Positions 25,073 through 33,918 of a DNA stretch of 64,000 nucleotides are shown here, piece by piece. The notes beneath the pieces were generated by a model. The model worked only from the letters and a program-made list of their open reading frames with translations. It searched no databases and had not been told where the DNA came from. The stretch covers positions 4,402,001 through 4,466,000 of the forward strand of contig OY969772.1 of NCBI GenBank assembly GCA_963702935.1, read 5' to 3'. Every line of letters begins with the position of its first letter. Within the stretch, counting starts at the first letter, position 1. The position numbers were made by a program, and so were the translations under genes. The stretch comes from DAOTWA01 sp963702935. Its GTDB lineage: Bacteria > Chloroflexota > Anaerolineae > Anaerolineales > Anaerolineaceae.

Positions 25073-26206
25073 ATGGCTGCCAAACCAAAAACGGTAGGTT
25101 TCCCGAGGATGAGAAAAGAACCGGGGGAGAGGCGTGTCTTTCTGCCCGAGTTCATCCAACAGCTAACTGACCTGGGAGTATCCGTTCATATCGAAGAGGG
25201 GTATGGCTCTCGCTCCGGCTTTACTTTCGACGATTATCGCCAGGGGAACCCTTCCGTGCACATGTGCGCCCGTGAGGAAGCTTTCCAACAAGACGTCGTT
25301 CTGGTTCTGCGCTCTCCCCGTGAAGAGGAATTCGCATTGATCCAGCCGGGTAACTCGTTGATTTCCATGTTACATTATCCCACCCGGCCTAAACGGGTCG
25401 AGCTATTAAAAAAACTGCGCATCAATTCCATTTCGATGGACAGCATCGTGGACGACAATAACATCCGCCTGGTGGAAAACATGAAAGCGGTGGCCTGGAA
25501 TGGGTTAGAGACCGCTTTTAACGTTCTGGAGAAGCGTTGGCCGGCTCTCGTCCGCGAAGATCAAGAACCCTGGCGGGTCCTCGTCCTGGGCACCGGCATG
25601 GTAGGCAAGCATGCCGTGGATGCCAGTTGCAAGCTGGGGAATATCGAGCGTTACAACGATCACATCCTGCGCAAGGGGCCGGGCGTCCTGGCCGTCACGG
25701 TTGGACGTAGTATCTCTAACAACCCCGTCCAGATGGAAAAGCTGCTGCGCCAGACAGATATTCTGGTAGATGCTACCCAACGGCGGGACGTGAGTCAACC
25801 GGTTATCCCCAATGACTGGATCGCCTGGTTGCCTGAAAACGCCGTCATCATCGACCTGGCTGTAGATCCTTATAATTTAGACGCCGACCCTCCCGTCGTG
25901 CGCGGAGTAGAGGGCATTCCCCAGGGCAATCTGGACCAATACGTTTATTATCCGGATGACGCCAACTGGGATAAACACATTCCTGCCTCTATCCCCTGTG
26001 CTCAACGGCGCACCACCGTGAGCTGCTATTCCTGGCCGGGGATTCACCCGGAAGCCTGCATGCGCCATTACGCCCAACAACTATTGCCTCTCATAGAAGT
26101 TTTGGCCAATAAAGGCTATCACGCTCTCTCCCGGGAAGGGGGATATTTCGAGCGCGCCATCCATCGCGCCACGCTCCATGAATGGTTAGAGACAAATTCA
26201 GCTTGA
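25073..26206 (+). CDS. Alanine dehydrogenase/PNT-like oxidoreductase, copy 2
   Basis: 377 residues, preceded by AAGGAAGGGAGTAAGCT. It has the same layout as copy 1 through its whole length: GFPRMRKEPGERRVFLPEFI, EEGYGSRSGFTFDDY, DSIVDDNNIRLVENMKAVAWNG, the Rossmann motif VLVLGTGMVGKHAVDA, then TDILVDATQRRDVSQPVIPND and SCYSWPGIHPEACM. The N-terminal K-E-P-G-E-R-R-x-F-L-P element is the family's substrate-side segment. About 75 bases separate the two copies, so they form one transcript ended by the hairpin at 26232. The two could form a heteromer or act on related substrates; this is inferred only from tandem placement. Confidence 0.8.
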   Translation: MAAKPKTVGFPRMRKEPGERRVFLPEFIQQLTDLGVSVHIEEGYGSRSGFTFDDYRQGNPSVHMCAREEAFQQDVVLVLRSPREEEFALIQPGNSLISMLHYPTRPKRVELLKKLRINSISMDSIVDDNNIRLVENMKAVAWNGLETAFNVLEKRWPALVREDQEPWRVLVLGTGMVGKHAVDASCKLGNIERYNDHILRKGPGVLAVTVGRSISNNPVQMEKLLRQTDILVDATQRRDVSQPVIPNDWIAWLPENAVIIDLAVDPYNLDADPPVVRGVEGIPQGNLDQYVYYPDDANWDKHIPASIPCAQRRTTVSCYSWPGIHPEACMRHYAQQLLPLIEVLANKGYHALSREGGYFERAIHRATLHEWLETNSA

Positions 26207-26231
26207 CGTCCAAGCCTGGCCGGTTAAACAA

Positions 26232-26259
26232 GTCAGGCCCGACTTTTGCCGGGCCTGAC
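26232..26259. terminator. Terminator-like hairpin between convergent genes
   Basis: GTCAGGCCCG and CGGGCCTGAC form a perfect 10-base stem with an 8-base loop. No T-tract follows on the plus strand, so termination strength is uncertain. It lies between PNT-like copy 2 and the DegT aminotransferase gene. Confidence 0.55.
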
Positions 26260-26289
26260 ATACGTCGAGCTGGGATGGGGGTAACCAGC

Positions 26290-27387
26290 TCATTCGGAAA
26301 TATCAACTCTCTCTAGAATAAACTCATTCACCGCCGAGACGATCGCTTGCAAGTCTTCTTCGCTCAAACCGGGATGTACCGGCAGAGAAAGGACTTCCTG
26401 GGCCGCCAGTTCGGCGACAGGCAAAGATTCGTCGTACCCAAGCTCGCCTTTATAGAAAGTCTGTTGGTGCACCGGCACCGGATAAAAAATTCCGGTACCA
26501 ATTCCCCGTTCTTGCAGGTGGTTGAGCAGGGCCTCCCGCTTGCCTGCCTCTACACGAATCGTGTATTGGTGGAAAACGTGCTTGTAGCCCGCGGGAACGC
26601 AAGGAACGGTTACGCCTTTCAAATTCTTGCTTAGATAAGCGGCGTTCTTGATGCGGGCCTGGTTGAATTGGTCCAGCTTCTTGATCTGCGCCAGGCCAAG
26701 CGCCGCCTGAATATCGGTCATGCGGAAGTTATATCCCAGTTCGTCGTGATAATACCGCCGGTGCATGCCGTGCTGGCGGATCACCTTGCACTTCTCTGCC
26801 AGGTCGGCGTCGTCCGTGGTGATCATACCGCCTTCCCCCGTGGTCATATTCTTTGTGGCGTAGAGTGAGAAAGCGCCCGTTCCAAAGGAGCCTGCTCTTT
26901 GACCCTTGTATTCTGCGCCGTGGCTCTGGCAGGCGTCCTCGACGATCACGAGGTCGTGCTTTCGTGCAATCGCCTGGATGGCATCCATATCACAGCACAG
27001 GCCAAAGAGATGCACCGGCAAGATCGCGCGAGTGTGCGCCGTGATCCGGCTCTCGATCAGGTTCGGGTCCAGGTTGAAGGTGTCGGGGTCGATATCTGCG
27101 AAAACCGGACGCGCCCCCGTAAACAGAATACTGTTTGCCGAAGCGATAAAAGTAAACGGCGAAGTGATTACTTCGTCTCCCGCGCCAATTCCATTAGCCA
27201 GCAGAGCGACGTGCAAAGCAGTCGTTCCTGAAGAGGTCGCCACAGCATACTTGACGCCGCACATTTCCGCAAAGGCTTCTTCGAACGCTTTTACCTTCGG
27301 CCCCTGGGCAATGATTCCGGAATCCAAAACTTCCATCACTGCTTGTTTTTCCTCTTCGCCCATCATAGGTTTTGCGATATTGATCAT
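26290..27387 (-). CDS. DegT/DnrJ/EryC1/StrS family PLP-dependent sugar aminotransferase
   Basis: 365 residues, full length for the family. It starts with INIAKPMMGEEEKQAV and has SSGTTALHVALLANGIGAGDEVITSPFTF (cofactor phosphate region), VEDACQSHGAEYKG (Asp that contacts the pyridine N) and FSLYATKNMTTGEGG with the PLP Lys at 179. It would transfer an amino group to a keto-sugar nucleotide, which suits its place as the last gene of the surface-glycan locus. The sequence is of the UDP-keto-hexose type, but the substrate cannot be fixed. The upstream gap 27388-27574 has a GCGC-CCTGCG/CGCAGG-CGC hairpin at 27471-27498 and room for a promoter. Confidence 0.9.
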   Translation of the reverse strand: MINIAKPMMGEEEKQAVMEVLDSGIIAQGPKVKAFEEAFAEMCGVKYAVATSSGTTALHVALLANGIGAGDEVITSPFTFIASANSILFTGARPVFADIDPDTFNLDPNLIESRITAHTRAILPVHLFGLCCDMDAIQAIARKHDLVIVEDACQSHGAEYKGQRAGSFGTGAFSLYATKNMTTGEGGMITTDDADLAEKCKVIRQHGMHRRYYHDELGYNFRMTDIQAALGLAQIKKLDQFNQARIKNAAYLSKNLKGVTVPCVPAGYKHVFHQYTIRVEAGKREALLNHLQERGIGTGIFYPVPVHQQTFYKGELGYDESLPVAELAAQEVLSLPVHPGLSEEDLQAIVSAVNEFILERVDISE

Positions 27388-27574
27388 AGGTTCCTCTGCC
27401 TGTGTTTATCAAAAATGGGTTCTCTGGGAACTGCCCCGCTATGCTGCCAGGGACAGGCGCGCACGATACTGCGCTCCTGCGAAAAACGACGCAGGCGCCT
27501 TTCTATCCCGGAGATTCTCAACGAAGGATCAAATAATAATACCCTCAGACTATTAAATCGGAGATCTTGAACGA

Positions 27575-29245
27575 TCAGGAATCGGAGTGGCTGCTTTGGT
27601 CTAATAAGTCAGTCATCTCCCCTTTAGCCACTTCTTTCTGTAATTTTCCATTGGTTTTCCCGTTGGAATGCCCGTTATCGTCCGGGCCATATTTCGAATA
27701 ATAGTAGGGAGAATAGTAGCGATAGTCGCTATAATAGCCGATTTGCCGGATGGGTATGCGGTTCAACACTACGCCAACGATATTGGCGCCGGCCCGAGTT
27801 ACTTTCTCGAGCATCGCACGCGCCATCTCCTTGTGGGTGTGCCCAGGGCGGACGACCAACAAGACCCCGTCCACTTTCGCCGCCAGAATCATCGCATCGG
27901 AGACAAGAAAAGGAGAGCTATCGATAATGATCACGTCGGCGCGCTCCTTCAGGGCAGACAAGAAGTCCTCGATCTTATCCGGGGTCAGCAGCTCGTCCGG
28001 CAGATGGTTAGTTGGGTTGCCGGCCGTGAGCACGAGCAGCTTGGTGTTTCCCCACTTTTTTAAGCACTTATCCACTTTCGCCGAACCGTTGAGCAGCTCC
28101 CCGAGTCCCATGGCCTCTGGAAGATCCAGATAGGTGTGGACAGACGGCTTTCGTAAATCGCCGTCGACCAGGATGACCGTTTTCCCGCCCTGCATGATGC
28201 TCAGGGCCAGATTGATCGCCACGCTGGTCTTGCCATCCTGTGTATCCGGACTGGTAATCAGGATTGTCTTGAGAGGTCTATCCGTCTCCGGAAATTCCAG
28301 GCTTGCCCGCAGGGAACGGTATGCCTCCGCAATCATCGAGCGCGGATGCTCCTGGACGTAAGGCCCGCTCCCGAATTTCTTCTGGCCAAGATCGGCGAAA
28401 TAACCGATCGCCGGCACTTTCAGGGTCGCGATGACGTCTGAAGGCGTCCTCAACGTATCGTCCAGGTATTCCAAAAGGTACGATGCGCCACCCGCCAGCA
28501 CCAGGCCGATGACGCCCGCGATCGCGATGATCAAGTACTTGCTGGGCCCCTCCGGGATAGAGGGCAACGTCGCCGGCTCGATCACTTCCAGGATATTCGC
28601 CGCTGAATTCGCCGAGCTGGAGACCATATTCGCGTAATTGGTCTGCAAGACCGTCAGCTTGCTCTGTAACGCCTGGAGGTCTTGCTGGGCTTGCGCGATA
28701 TCGATGGCGCTCTGCAGCCCGCCCAGGTCTGCTTGCTTTTGAGCGATCTGGTCTTGCGTTTGCGTAATCTGCTGCTGCAAGTCGTTGATCTGGGCATCGT
28801 TGAATGCTTGTTGGGTCGCATCAGCAGCCTGAGCGCCGCTTGGGCTGAGTGCGATCAATTGCCTGGCCAGCTCACTGGCCACGCGTTGCGCCCGCTGTGG
28901 AATGGTGTCGACAACGTCGATTTCGATAAACTGGCTGTTTCCGATCGGCTTTACAACGTAATTGGGCAGCCAGTCGAGGCCCAGATCCTTCATCACAGCG
29001 CTTTGTACGGGCTCCTGAAAAGCAATGTCCGCGTACAAACTCGCCAGTTGCTGGCTTAGCCAAAAGTCATTGCTGGATGGATTGGGGTTAGAAACCGTGC
29101 GGCCAATCAACAATGTGGTTTTTGAAGTATAAACTGGCGGCTGGTTCCGGACGATCACGAAGCTCGTGCCCGCAGCCAACACCGCTGCCGCCAAAATCAA
29201 CCACCACCATTTCATCAGCGGAGCAAAATAAGCTCTGTATTCCAT
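27575..29245 (-). CDS. Polysaccharide co-polymerase/tyrosine autokinase (Wzz plus BY-kinase fusion)
   Basis: 556 residues. The N-terminal Wzz part has one membrane helix (WWWLILAAAVLAAGTSFVIV), a coiled-coil extracytoplasmic segment around residues 170-210, and a second helix near residue 240 (YLIIAIAGVIGLVLAGGASYLL). The C-terminal kinase has Walker A SPDTQDGKTS (about 330), Walker A' ILVDGDLRKPS and Walker B VIIIDSSPF. The tail has the tyrosine cluster GYYSDYRYYSPYYYSKYG expected for autophosphorylation. This controls chain length and export of the polysaccharide. Fusion of both parts in one chain is the proteobacterial layout; it also occurs in Chloroflexota. It follows the SIS-GAF gene by 4 bases. 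Confidence 0.92.
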   Translation of the reverse strand: MEYRAYFAPLMKWWWLILAAAVLAAGTSFVIVRNQPPVYTSKTTLLIGRTVSNPNPSSNDFWLSQQLASLYADIAFQEPVQSAVMKDLGLDWLPNYVVKPIGNSQFIEIDVVDTIPQRAQRVASELARQLIALSPSGAQAADATQQAFNDAQINDLQQQITQTQDQIAQKQADLGGLQSAIDIAQAQQDLQALQSKLTVLQTNYANMVSSSANSAANILEVIEPATLPSIPEGPSKYLIIAIAGVIGLVLAGGASYLLEYLDDTLRTPSDVIATLKVPAIGYFADLGQKKFGSGPYVQEHPRSMIAEAYRSLRASLEFPETDRPLKTILITSPDTQDGKTSVAINLALSIMQGGKTVILVDGDLRKPSVHTYLDLPEAMGLGELLNGSAKVDKCLKKWGNTKLLVLTAGNPTNHLPDELLTPDKIEDFLSALKERADVIIIDSSPFLVSDAMILAAKVDGVLLVVRPGHTHKEMARAMLEKVTRAGANIVGVVLNRIPIRQIGYYSDYRYYSPYYYSKYGPDDNGHSNGKTNGKLQKEVAKGEMTDLLDQSSHSDS

Positions 29246-29249
29246 AGGA

Positions 29250-30410
29250 TTACCTTTGACGTTTAAAGACCTGGAATGTAAGAAACACGGCTACGGTGGT
29301 CAGCAAAGAAAGATCGTCTTCAGTAAACTGGCTGGAATGGTTTCGGGCCAGAGTGAGAACACCGACCACTTTGGTGCCGGTGATCAGAGGCACGCTGATA
29401 GCCGAACGCGAATCCTGTTTTCCAACCTCCCAGGAGCGCGGAAGCCAGCGCGGGTCATTTTGTGTGTTGGCTACCAAAGCCGCTTGTTGGTTACGAACGA
29501 CCCAACCTGCAAGCCCTTGTTTGAAAACATCGATCACCTGCTGAGACATGCCTGCTGATACTCTCCCACCATAGGCCAGAAGGCCATCTGCCACGTCTCC
29601 TTTGTCGTCGATCACCAGGAAGCTGCCGCTCGATGCCCCAATACTATCCACCGTCAACTGGAGGATGCGTTGCAGCAGATCGTAGGCTTCAGTGGCGTTA
29701 TCCAATTCCTGACTTATAGTATACAACAAATCGTACTGGTTGCGGACGGGCTTTGTATCGGCGGCAGCCGAAGCCGGCAGCCTGGTTTGCGCCTGGCTGG
29801 TCTTCTGAATCTCCTTGGAGAACAGGTCAGCCATACGGTCTACGAAAGCCGTCTGCTGGGTTGCATCGCGAATGGCCGTGATGACCATGTGCTCGATCAT
29901 CAAGTGAATATCCTCGACTTGCTCGATGCGAGTGCAAGGCACGTGCACGTTGAGTTTCACCATGGAGGCCAGCCGCCCCCCGTTGAAACCGGTCAGTCCA
30001 ATAGTGGTTGCCTGAGCGGCGTTCGCCAGGTCGACCGCCTTCAATACATTGGGGGAATTGCCGCTGGCGGAAACTCCTATGACCAGGTCGCCAGGGCGGA
30101 TCAGCCCGGCAAGCTGTTGTGAAAACACGTTCTCGTAGCCTTCATCGTTGGCGTAAGCGGTAATAGAAGCTACGTTATCCGTCAGGCCAATAACGCGGAA
30201 ATGAGGCCAGCCTTTGACCCGGGTATTCTTCGATAGGTCGGCCACGAAATGGGAAGCCGTCGTAGCGCTGCCCCCATTGCCCATGACGAAGACCTGCCTG
30301 TCTCTCAAGCGTGCATCCAGCAATAATTCCACCATCTCATTGATAAAGGTGACTGGAATCTGGTCGAGCACCTGGTGTAGCTCACTAACATAATCTTTGA
30401 TCGGTTCCAT
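29250..30410 (-). CDS. SIS-domain phosphoheptose isomerase (GmhA-like) fused to a GAF domain
   Basis: 386 residues from ATG 30410, chosen because AAAGGAGTCCAAT precedes it. Residues 1-190 match GmhA, which makes D-glycero-manno-heptose-7-phosphate from sedoheptulose-7-phosphate: VFVMGNGGSATTASHFVADLSKNT and VIGVSASGNSPNVLKAVDLA. A linker of Ala/Ser/Lys residues leads to a GAF-type sensor (about 225-386) with YDLLYTISQELDNATEAYDLLQRIL, SGSFLVIDDKG, GLAGWVVRNQQAALVANTQNDPRW and SAISVPLITGTKVVGVLTLAR. I know of no standard GmhA with a GAF domain. The heptose-kinase-type gene directly upstream supports the isomerase reading. Confidence 0.82.
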   Translation of the reverse strand: MEPIKDYVSELHQVLDQIPVTFINEMVELLLDARLRDRQVFVMGNGGSATTASHFVADLSKNTRVKGWPHFRVIGLTDNVASITAYANDEGYENVFSQQLAGLIRPGDLVIGVSASGNSPNVLKAVDLANAAQATTIGLTGFNGGRLASMVKLNVHVPCTRIEQVEDIHLMIEHMVITAIRDATQQTAFVDRMADLFSKEIQKTSQAQTRLPASAAADTKPVRNQYDLLYTISQELDNATEAYDLLQRILQLTVDSIGASSGSFLVIDDKGDVADGLLAYGGRVSAGMSQQVIDVFKQGLAGWVVRNQQAALVANTQNDPRWLPRSWEVGKQDSRSAISVPLITGTKVVGVLTLARNHSSQFTEDDLSLLTTVAVFLTFQVFKRQR

Positions 30411-30463
30411 ATTGGACTCCTTTCTTGTCCCCATGTTCCTTCGGTGCTAGAACATCTACCAAG

Positions 30464-31441
30464 CTATCTCTTATAATTAAAAATGACTTTCGCTCCGTCT
30501 TTCTCTAATCGGAACGGTAATTCCTGCAAGTGTTTCAACGCAGACCGTACAGCTTCCTGGTGCTCTCGCGGGCAATAAAGGAACAGAAAACCACCTCCTC
30601 CTGCTCCTGTTATTTTGCCGCCCAGCGCCCCTGCGTGGCGTGCGGCCTGGTATAGCTCATCGATGGCCCCATTACTGATCTTGCTGGCCAGCCTCTTTTT
30701 CAAATTCCAGCTCCGATCCAACAGCCTGCCGAATACGTCGAGGTTGCCCTTGCACAGCTCGTCTCGGGCCAGGTACGCCATATCTCTTATCTCTCGCAGC
30801 ACAGGCAAACGCTCCTGGATGTTCGCTCTTTGTTCTCCCAGGACGGAATCAGCCTGGCGCGTTACTCCCGTGAAGAAAAGCATGAGGTTCTCGTCGAATC
30901 GCCTCATCAAATCTCGATCCAGCTCGATCCGATCTCCAACGATGTCGCCATTCTGCCTGAACTCGAAAAAGCGCAACCCGCCAAAGGCGGAGATGTATTG
31001 ATCCTGCACGCCGATTGGCTTGCCAAGGATGTCGATCTCGATCTCGCAGGCTTCCCGGGCTAAACGATCAGCGGGGACGATATCTCCCAGGTAGGTGTAC
31101 ATGGCGTGCAGGCTGCCGACCGTCACGGCGCTGGAGGAGCCCAGGCCAGAGCCGGCAGAGGGGATATCGCCCATAGTCGTGACCTCTACCCCGCAGCAGA
31201 TACCCGCCTTGCGCAACGCTTCCCGGATCAATTCATGTTGGATCTCGTCTACCGCATCGACCATCTCGGTTTGCGTGTACCCGATGCGCAGCTTATTATC
31301 GAAGCGTTCCTTGATGGTCACGAAGATATATTTGTCGATTGCAGAGGTCAAGACGCAACCGCCTTCCAGGCGGTAAAACTCTGCGAAATCGGTGCCTCCG
31401 CCAAAAAAGCTGATCCGGAGTGGAGCCTGGACGATGATCAC
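30464..31441 (-). CDS. GHMP sugar kinase, heptose-7-phosphate kinase (HddA-type)
   Basis: 325 residues. It has the GHMP layout: APLRISFFGGGTDFAEFY at the N-terminus, the ATP loop PSAGSGLGSSSAVTVGSLHA (about 117-136), GKPIGVQDQYISAFGG, and the C-terminal GKITGAGGGGFLFLYC. This combination is typical of D-glycero-alpha-D-manno-heptose-7-phosphate kinase and close relatives. Together with the SIS isomerase next to it, it indicates the GDP-heptose route. The later enzymes (GmhB phosphatase and HddC nucleotidyltransferase) are not in this window. It overlaps the epimerase gene by 4 bases. A related sugar kinase remains possible. Confidence 0.82.
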   Translation of the reverse strand: MIIVQAPLRISFFGGGTDFAEFYRLEGGCVLTSAIDKYIFVTIKERFDNKLRIGYTQTEMVDAVDEIQHELIREALRKAGICCGVEVTTMGDIPSAGSGLGSSSAVTVGSLHAMYTYLGDIVPADRLAREACEIEIDILGKPIGVQDQYISAFGGLRFFEFRQNGDIVGDRIELDRDLMRRFDENLMLFFTGVTRQADSVLGEQRANIQERLPVLREIRDMAYLARDELCKGNLDVFGRLLDRSWNLKKRLASKISNGAIDELYQAARHAGALGGKITGAGGGGFLFLYCPREHQEAVRSALKHLQELPFRLEKDGAKVIFNYKR

Positions 31442-32364
31442 GCTACCTGCTCCGCTACCTTTTGGTACTCGACCGTTTCTTTAAGTCCTTCTTCCAAAGT
31501 TACCGTCGGCGACCAGCCCATCACCTTCTGGGCTTTGCCTGCATCCAGGTAAATTTTGCGCGTTTCACCCAGCTTCGCCGGGCCGTGAATGGCGTCTTTA
31601 GGGTAGCCCGTGATCTGCTTCAACGCATCGAAGATCTGATTGACCGAAGTGCCATAACCAAAGCCCAGGTTGTAAATTCCAACCGGGGCATCCAGCCCGA
31701 GTAGATTTCCACGAGCGCAGTCTTTAACGTGCACGAAATCGCGCTGGTTTTCCCCATCCCCGTTGATCACCACGTCTTCACCTTTCAGCATCCTGCCGAT
31801 GAAGATGGCCACCACGCCGGCTTCGCCGTGGGGGTCCTGGCGCGGGCCGAACACGTTCGGGTAACGCAAGACGGTATACTTGAGGCCGTAGTTCTGGTAA
31901 TACATGTACAGGTAGTGCTCCACGGTGTGCTTGCTGGCTCCGTACTGGCAGATCGGGTTGATCGGGTGCGCTTCGTCACAGGGCAGGTATTCCGGCTCGC
32001 CATAAGCCGCCCCGCCGCTGGAAATATAGACGAAGCGTTTCACCTGGTAGCGCTTGGCGCATTCGATGACGTTCAATGACCCCAAGATATTGACGTCCGC
32101 GTCAAAAATGGGCTCAACGATCGAGCGGCGCACGTCCATTTGGGCTGCGTGGTGGCTGACGAAATCCGGTTTTTCTGCTTCGAAGACCTCGGCCAGCTTG
32201 GGGTCGCGAATATCCATGCGATACAATTTCGCTTTGGGATTCAGGTTAGAAAGCCTGCCGGTCGAAAGGTCGTCTACGACCACGGCTTCATAGCCTTCGT
32301 TGATGAAGAGATCGACCACGTGTGAACCAATGAAACCGGCCCCGCCGGTAACCAAAATTTTCAT
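31438..32364 (-). CDS. NAD-dependent nucleotide-sugar epimerase/dehydratase (GalE-like SDR)
   Basis: 308 residues from ATG 32364, which has GGAGGAAAA before it; the longer frame to 32400 lacks such a site. It has the NAD motif VTGGAGFIGSHVVD at the N-terminus, YISSGGAAYG (catalytic Ser region), YGASKHTVEHYL (the Y-x-x-x-K pair), LRYPNVFGPRQDPHGEAGVV, and INGDGENQRDFVHVKDCARG. This is the extended-SDR pattern of UDP-glucose 4-epimerase-like enzymes. It supplies an activated sugar for the locus. The exact sugar is open. Confidence 0.9.
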   Translation of the reverse strand: MKILVTGGAGFIGSHVVDLFINEGYEAVVVDDLSTGRLSNLNPKAKLYRMDIRDPKLAEVFEAEKPDFVSHHAAQMDVRRSIVEPIFDADVNILGSLNVIECAKRYQVKRFVYISSGGAAYGEPEYLPCDEAHPINPICQYGASKHTVEHYLYMYYQNYGLKYTVLRYPNVFGPRQDPHGEAGVVAIFIGRMLKGEDVVINGDGENQRDFVHVKDCARGNLLGLDAPVGIYNLGFGYGTSVNQIFDALKQITGYPKDAIHGPAKLGETRKIYLDAGKAQKVMGWSPTVTLEEGLKETVEYQKVAEQVA

Positions 32365-32412
32365 TTTTCCTCCAAGCTTCATAACGATAGAAGATGCCAA
32401 AAATAGCGAGGC

Positions 32413-33918
32413 TTAATAAGCCCCTTTGCCAAAGACCACCGCAGGGATGGTGCGCAACAGCAATTGGATATCCAGCCACACCGTCCAATTACGGATGTAA
32501 TACATATCCAGGCGCACTCTCTCGTCGTAGGTCACATCAGAGCGCCCGCTGACCTGCCACAGCCCGGTGATTCCCGGCCGGATGGTCAACAAATTCATGC
32601 CCCACTGGTTGTACTCGTTCACTTCCTGGGGTGAAATCATGCGCGGCCCCACCAGCGACATCTCGTGGCGCACCACGTTGAAGAGTTGAGGGAGCTCGTC
32701 CAGGCTGAACTTGCGCAATACCTTTCCCACTCGCGTGATGCGCGGATCTTCCTTTAGCTTATGGGTACGCTCGAGCTCATCCTGCAGGTCGGGGTATTTC
32801 GCCAGGATCTCGTCGCCATTGACGTACATCGTGCGGAACTTGAACGCGTCGAACTGCTTCCCGTTCACGCCCATGACCCTTCGGCGGTGGATGATAGGTC
32901 CGGGCGAATCCAGCTTGACGGCCAGGGCAATGAGCAGATAGATCGGCGACAGCAGCAGGATAGAAGGCAAAGTAATCCCATAATCGATGAGATTCTTCAG
33001 GACCTCGTCCATCCCCGTCAGTCTCACTTTATTGACCCGCACCAGGGGCACCCCGCCCAGGTCCTTCACCTGCAAGCCCGTCGTGACGATCTCGTATAGG
33101 CCGGAGGATAAGCGCACCGTCACACCGTCCGTCATGCCAAACCGGGTAAAGACGTCCAGGATATTTTCGCGGGTCATGGCGCTGGAAGTCACGATCAATT
33201 CTTTGACGCCCCATCTTTTGACCAGCGCTTGCAGTCCGTCTATGCTGCCCAACGTCGTCAACCCTCCATAAACGTGACTACCGATCGGCTGATGATCATC
33301 GACGAACCCCAACAGGTGCAGCCCCGAAAGACGCCCATCGTGAAGCTGCTCGGCCAACACGCGGCTCTCTTCATTTGCGCCGACGATAATGGTTGGCGAA
33401 AGGAAGAGGCCCTTAACCCGCAGGGAATAAACCACCCGGCGCAGGAAGAAACGCCCCAGGCAGGGGAAGAAGAACACCAAGAACCACGAGGCGACCAGCC
33501 ATCCACGCGCGATGATAAAGGCCGGCCCAAGGAAGCCCACCACCACCACCGCCAGGATGCCGATCGTGGTGGCCGTGAAAATCAAAGAATATTCCTGCGT
33601 ACCCCCTAATAGGTTCTGGCGGCTATAAAGCCCCATGACCACAAAAAGCAGCAGCCAGAACGGGATCAGGAAGAAGACCAGGGAATTGTAATAGGAAACA
33701 GACGGCACCACATTCAGCTTGAACACCGGTATAGAAAGCTCAAACCTGACAAAGTAAGCTGCCCGAAAGCCCAGGCCCACCATAATGAAGTCATTTAAAA
33801 CCAATCCGATGTAAAACAGCGGCCATTGATAAGATTGTAGCTGGGGTTGGTTCTCGTATTCACTCGCGTTGTAACGCGTATCCTCTAACGGAACTACGCT
33901 GGTTCTCGGTAGCCTCAT
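32413..33918 (-). CDS. Undecaprenyl-phosphate sugar-1-phosphate transferase (WcaJ/WbaP-like initiating enzyme)
   Basis: 501 residues with four to five N-terminal helices, a CoA-binding-like central domain (SPTIIVGANEESRVLAEQLHDG), and the C-terminal bacterial sugar transferase domain. The latter has LDSPGPIIHRRRVMGVNGKQFDAFKFRTM, RVGKVLRKFSLDELPQLFNVVRHEMSLVGPRMI and RPGITGLWQVSGRSD. It starts repeat-unit synthesis by transferring a hexose-1-phosphate to the lipid carrier. AGAGGAGGT precedes the ATG at 33918. The gene start overlaps the end of the upstream GT4 gene by about 59 bases. Confidence 0.93.
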   Translation of the reverse strand: MRLPRTSVVPLEDTRYNASEYENQPQLQSYQWPLFYIGLVLNDFIMVGLGFRAAYFVRFELSIPVFKLNVVPSVSYYNSLVFFLIPFWLLLFVVMGLYSRQNLLGGTQEYSLIFTATTIGILAVVVVGFLGPAFIIARGWLVASWFLVFFFPCLGRFFLRRVVYSLRVKGLFLSPTIIVGANEESRVLAEQLHDGRLSGLHLLGFVDDHQPIGSHVYGGLTTLGSIDGLQALVKRWGVKELIVTSSAMTRENILDVFTRFGMTDGVTVRLSSGLYEIVTTGLQVKDLGGVPLVRVNKVRLTGMDEVLKNLIDYGITLPSILLLSPIYLLIALAVKLDSPGPIIHRRRVMGVNGKQFDAFKFRTMYVNGDEILAKYPDLQDELERTHKLKEDPRITRVGKVLRKFSLDELPQLFNVVRHEMSLVGPRMISPQEVNEYNQWGMNLLTIRPGITGLWQVSGRSDVTYDERVRLDMYYIRNWTVWLDIQLLLRTIPAVVFGKGAY

